Shown here: in pieces, positions 43,101 through 44,401 of the stretch | How the letters are laid out: the number at the start of each line of letters is the position of its first letter | Numbering within the stretch: position 1 is the stretch's first letter | Assembly: GCA_041648735.1 (NCBI GenBank) | Contig: JBAZOO010000033.1 | Location: forward strand, 1 to 44,401 | Direction of reading: 5' to 3' | From: JBAZOO01 sp041648735 | Lineage (GTDB): Bacteria > Verrucomicrobiota > Lentisphaeria > Oligosphaerales > CAITYL01 | Length of the DNA: 44,401 bases | Notes under the pieces: generated by a model | What the model was told of the DNA's origin: nothing | What the model saw: only the letters and a program-made list of their open reading frames with translations | Database searches by the model: none | Position numbers and translations under genes: made by a program

Positions 43101-43312
43101 CGCCCGTTTTGGCCGGCAACGATCCGGCGGAGTTGCAGCTCGAGGTGGTCGGCCACCGCCGCAACTCCCACGGCCCGTTCCACATCAAGGAGAAGTGGCC
43201 GCAATGGACCGGCCCCGGCGAGTACCAGCCCGGCCCGGACCGCTGGTTCGACGGCTACCAGCTCGTCCCCTGCGGCCTGTTCCAGCCGCCCGTGCTGCGC
43301 GTCGAGGGCTGA
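40148..43312 (+). CDS. GH106-like alpha-L-rhamnosidase family glycosidase
   Basis: A 1054-residue, probably multi-domain glycoside hydrolase. The start FRGKPFWAWNGRLEPAELRR, followed by LREMGLGGFFMHSRVGLATPYLGDEWF-like text (here PYLADEWF), is the strongest mark of the PF17132 (GH106-type) family. A TIM-barrel-like part follows (GMEAWLYDEDRWPSGAAGG, GMFTDEPNHGRI with a candidate acid Glu, FTGHQLEEDT, LSWYTMEGEAKRDYPAG), then beta-sandwich domains with carbohydrate-binding character (VTVELAYAFRCDAVPTGDLG; VAVRVLVDGKEAGIAAWAPQ). No signal peptide is visible, so it should act in the cytoplasm on imported oligosaccharides. The ATG at 40148 has GGAG upstream, and TATTAT at about 40093-40098 may be its -10. 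Divergent from the AraC gene. Confidence 0.72.
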   Translation: MNEALLKEFQTPDNRFRGKPFWAWNGRLEPAELRRQIRLLREMGLGGFFMHSRVGLATPYLADEWFECVDACVDEARALGMEAWLYDEDRWPSGAAGGLVTKNPQYRMRSLVVQPILAPADCTWDDDTVAIFTAKIEDAVARNVRPVPRGEVPAPAAGESIVRFRVELHACSDWYNGYTYLDTLNPEAVRAFIKVTHEAYKQHHGKEFGKTIPGMFTDEPNHGRILGEQGGWKGVPAEPLPWTGSLLKTFRKRYGYDLVPHLMELAYDVDGNGMTPARYHYHDCITHLYVDAFCRQIGEWCAKNQLLFTGHQLEEDTLAAQANMVGSCLRTYEHMQAPGMDLLTEHWRAFNTAKQVSSGARQFGAKWRLTETYGCTGWDFPFAGHKALGDWQLALGINLRCQHLSWYTMEGEAKRDYPAGIFYQSPWWRLYPKVEDYFARVHAVMTRGEEVRDLLVIHPVESMWLLVKTGWRQRPETQALDAGFEKLTSRLLAQHLDFDFGDEELLSRHARVGQPRGGGAATLHVGQATYTTVLVPPLLTMRRGTLALLKEFRAAGGTVVFAGEPAAHLEAVPSCEVAEFAAAGPRSGLEGTELAAALAPSCRRLSIAGPDGAEIGPALYLLREDREAFHLFVCNTGEDFAADNAPAWNQQPRAITRTLAFDDVRIRGLAGCAGAPVELNPETGGQAAADAMLLPDGRWEIRTGLPALGSRLFVIPKKREAGTPAAAAPRRRELRKEVLEGDTWEVTLSECANLVLDRPRFRINGGEWQAADEILRVDQKVRDALGIPHRGGEMKQPWARPAPAQPRRVTVELAYAFRCDAVPTGDLGLAIEQPRSFRRIALNGRPVSLEADCGWWTDRSLRRLPLDPAALRKGGNELVLECDYPETHPGLEIVYLLGNFGTAVDGTDVAMTALPLRLRLGDWVPQGLAFYSGSVAYRRAIRPELKPGERLIVQVPEYRGVAVRVLVDGKEAGIAAWAPQEVDLTPVLAGNDPAELQLEVVGHRRNSHGPFHIKEKWPQWTGPGEYQPGPDRWFDGYQLVPCGLFQPPVLRVEG

Positions 43313-43653
43313 AGCACGCACTGATTTCCGCTGGGGAGAGGTGAGATTCGAGCGCCTGTCCCCTGTCCCCCAAGGTGCCGCGGTCGCACCGGCAGGAATG
43401 CCGGTGCCACGCTCCCGCGGCCCCGGCGGGGCCGGAGCCTAAAGCCCCCGGCTTCAGCCGGGGGACCGGAAAGCCGCAGCCTAAAGGCTGGACACCAACG
43501 CCGGCGCTTTCCGCTCCCACACTGAAGTGTGAACTCCAGCCGGGGCGGCGCGGGTTGGAGTTCACGCTTCGCGGGCGGCGGTTTGGCCGGTCACCAATGA
43601 CCCATGTCCCCGTTCGCGCCCAGCGCAGCGGCGCTTCCCGGCTGAAGCCCGGA
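43313..43653. repeat. Intergenic mosaic of short hairpin repeats
   Basis: 341 bases without a gene. At least four short inverted repeats follow one another: ACCGGCA/TGCCGGT (43388-43405), CCCCCGGCT-TC-AGCCGGGGG (43445-43464), CAGCC-TAAA-GGCTG (43477-43490), and CACACT-GA-AGTGTG (43518-43531). The last overlaps a longer pair GTGAACTCCA (43529-43538) / TGGAGTTCAC (43556-43565). Another imperfect one (CCCGGCTGAAGCCCGG) lies near 43638. They resemble REP-type elements. None has a T-run, but the strong GC stems could still end transcripts of the flanking genes. Confidence 0.7.
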
Positions 43654-44400
43654 CTACGAACCCCTGCCCCCGTCCTCAGGGGCGCACCCGGCCGGCGGTG
43701 CGGCGTCGTCCTCGGTGAGGCTGATGCCGACGACGAACTCCCCTTTCCAGGCGCGGTCGCGGTGGCGGGCGAGCAGCTCGCCGGCGGTGCCGCGCAGGGT
43801 TTCCTCATGGAGCTTGGTGGCTTCGCGGACGAGGGCGACGCGGGTCTGGGGGCCGAGGGTCGCCACGATCTCCGTCAGCAGCCGGGTGATGCGGAAGGGG
43901 GATTCGAAGAGGAAGACGGTCATGCCGAGGGTGCGGATCCGTTCGAGGAGGGCGCGCCGGCGGCCGGGCTTGACGGGGGGGAAGCCGAGGAAGGCGAACT
44001 CGTGGACGGGCAGGCCGGCGGCGACGATGGCGAAGGTGAGGGCGGAGACGCCGGGGATGACGCGGGGCTCGATGCCGCGGGCGAGGGCTTCGCGGACGAC
44101 CAGGAAACCGGGGTCGGAGAGGGCGGGGGTGCCGGCGTCGGAGACCAGGGCGACCTTGCGGCCGGCGGCGATCTCGTCGAGCAGCGCGGCGGTGCGGCGG
44201 TGTTCGTTGAAGGCGTGGTAGGGGAGGAGGCGCGCCGTGATGCCGTGCCGCTGGCAGAGGATGCCGGCGCGGCGGGTGTCTTCGGCGGCAATGACTTCCG
44301 CCTCCTGGAGGGTGCGGATGGCGCGGGGGGTGAGGTCTTCGAGGTTGCCGATCGGGGTGGCGACGAGGGCGAGCCAGCCGGCGGCGGCGGGGTTGGCGGG
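43654..44400 (-). CDS. rsmI: 16S rRNA (cytidine1402-2'-O)-methyltransferase, RsmI (N-terminus beyond the edge)
   Basis: The frame is open from the right edge to the stop at 43654 (248 residues visible; the first 15-35 are outside). RsmI methylates the 2'-OH of C1402 in the ribosomal P site. Markers in order: LVATPIGNLEDLTPRA, EVIAAEDTRRAGIL, LLPYHAFNEHRR, KVALVSDAGTPALSDPG, EPRVIPGVSALTFAIVAAGL, then FLFESPFRITRLLTEI, and LVREATKLHEETLRGTAGEL with a closing WKGEFVVGISL. These are the typical tetrapyrrole-methylase-fold motifs. A short Asp/Ala/Pro-rich tail ends the protein. The region is a single continuous frame, with no sign of damage. Confidence 0.95.
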   Translation of the reverse strand, partial: PANPAAAGWLALVATPIGNLEDLTPRAIRTLQEAEVIAAEDTRRAGILCQRHGITARLLPYHAFNEHRRTAALLDEIAAGRKVALVSDAGTPALSDPGFLVVREALARGIEPRVIPGVSALTFAIVAAGLPVHEFAFLGFPPVKPGRRRALLERIRTLGMTVFLFESPFRITRLLTEIVATLGPQTRVALVREATKLHEETLRGTAGELLARHRDRAWKGEFVVGISLTEDDAAPPAGCAPEDGGRGS

Positions 44401-44401
44401 G

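Noticed and set aside
39353..43321. 1322-codon minus-strand frame over the glycosidase gene
   Set aside because: Antisense to a gene with recognisable family motifs; it contains the reversed AraC region in the wrong frame and has no domain logic.

Overview
The window is GC-rich (mostly well above 60 percent by eye), with strong G/C at third codon positions, dense genes on both strands, and sigma70-type promoters of the form TTGRCA-17 bp-TATAGT. The gene mix suggests a PVC-group bacterium, most likely Lentisphaerota/Kiritimatiellota or a relative. The clues are a GH106-like glycosidase beside an AraC regulator, a very large SSS symporter, a fused SecDF, pseudopilin-like small proteins with a CPxGG...CSxHG tail, and integron-type cassettes. 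This placement is inference; there is no rRNA in the window.

Layout. 1-5 kb: the start of an IS5-type transposase running off the left edge, an IclR regulator on what looks like a leaderless transcript, a TPR-like membrane protein, RNase R, and a YoeB/Phd-type toxin-antitoxin pair lying between two attC-like sites. 5-12 kb: a CHAD protein, an operon of a PTS-IIA/CBS protein and an ArsB/NhaD-type permease, and yajC-secDF. 12.4-13.8 kb: a secreted protein built of about 13 'LWPF(W/Y)' repeats. 13.9-18.5 kb: an integron. It has a broken tyrosine integrase gene on the plus strand, divergent promoters, a probable attI, and six AT-richer gene cassettes, all on the minus strand and each ending in an attC site. 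18.5-21.2 kb: an XRE-cupin regulator, an Old Yellow Enzyme-type reductase and an SDR. 21.8-27.8 kb: gyrB, a small nucleotidyltransferase and gyrA. 28.2-31.5 kb: a large sodium/solute symporter between two transposase relics. 31.6-40 kb: CsgG-like lipoprotein-type protein, Rrf2-argD, a hyaluronan-synthase-like GT2, an AmrS-type radical SAM enzyme, a HAD hydrolase, UppP and an AraC regulator. 40.1-43.3 kb: a 1054-residue GH106-like glycosidase. 43.65 kb to the end: RsmI, running off the right edge.

The main discovery is the integron. Reading the minus strand from the integrase, the order is Pc promoter (TTGCAT-17-TATAGT), attI-like point, pseudopilin-like gene, NfeD-type membrane gene, small membrane gene, hicB-hicA, DUF4160-DUF2442, and a CHP02574-type antitoxin with a RelE/ParE toxin. 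All six attC sites have R-type ends, two imperfect arms with an unpaired extra base, and lie 2-15 bp beyond, or overlapping, the end of the preceding gene. In each cassette the first bases are complementary to the R'' box of that cassette's own attC (0-1 mismatch), as expected for once-circular cassettes. The integrase has lost the middle of the protein and the C-terminal catalytic part, so the array looks frozen. The last toxin carries an in-frame amber codon. A solitary toxin-antitoxin cassette at 4.4-5.1 kb obeys the same rules and may be a satellite of the same system.

The remaining genes are mostly housekeeping (rnr, secDF, gyrAB, argD, uppP, rsmI) mixed with small accessory units. Several intergenic regions carry dispersed short repeats (CACGAAG-type, 9-bp ATGRGTCYG-type, and a cluster of short hairpins at 43.4-43.6 kb).
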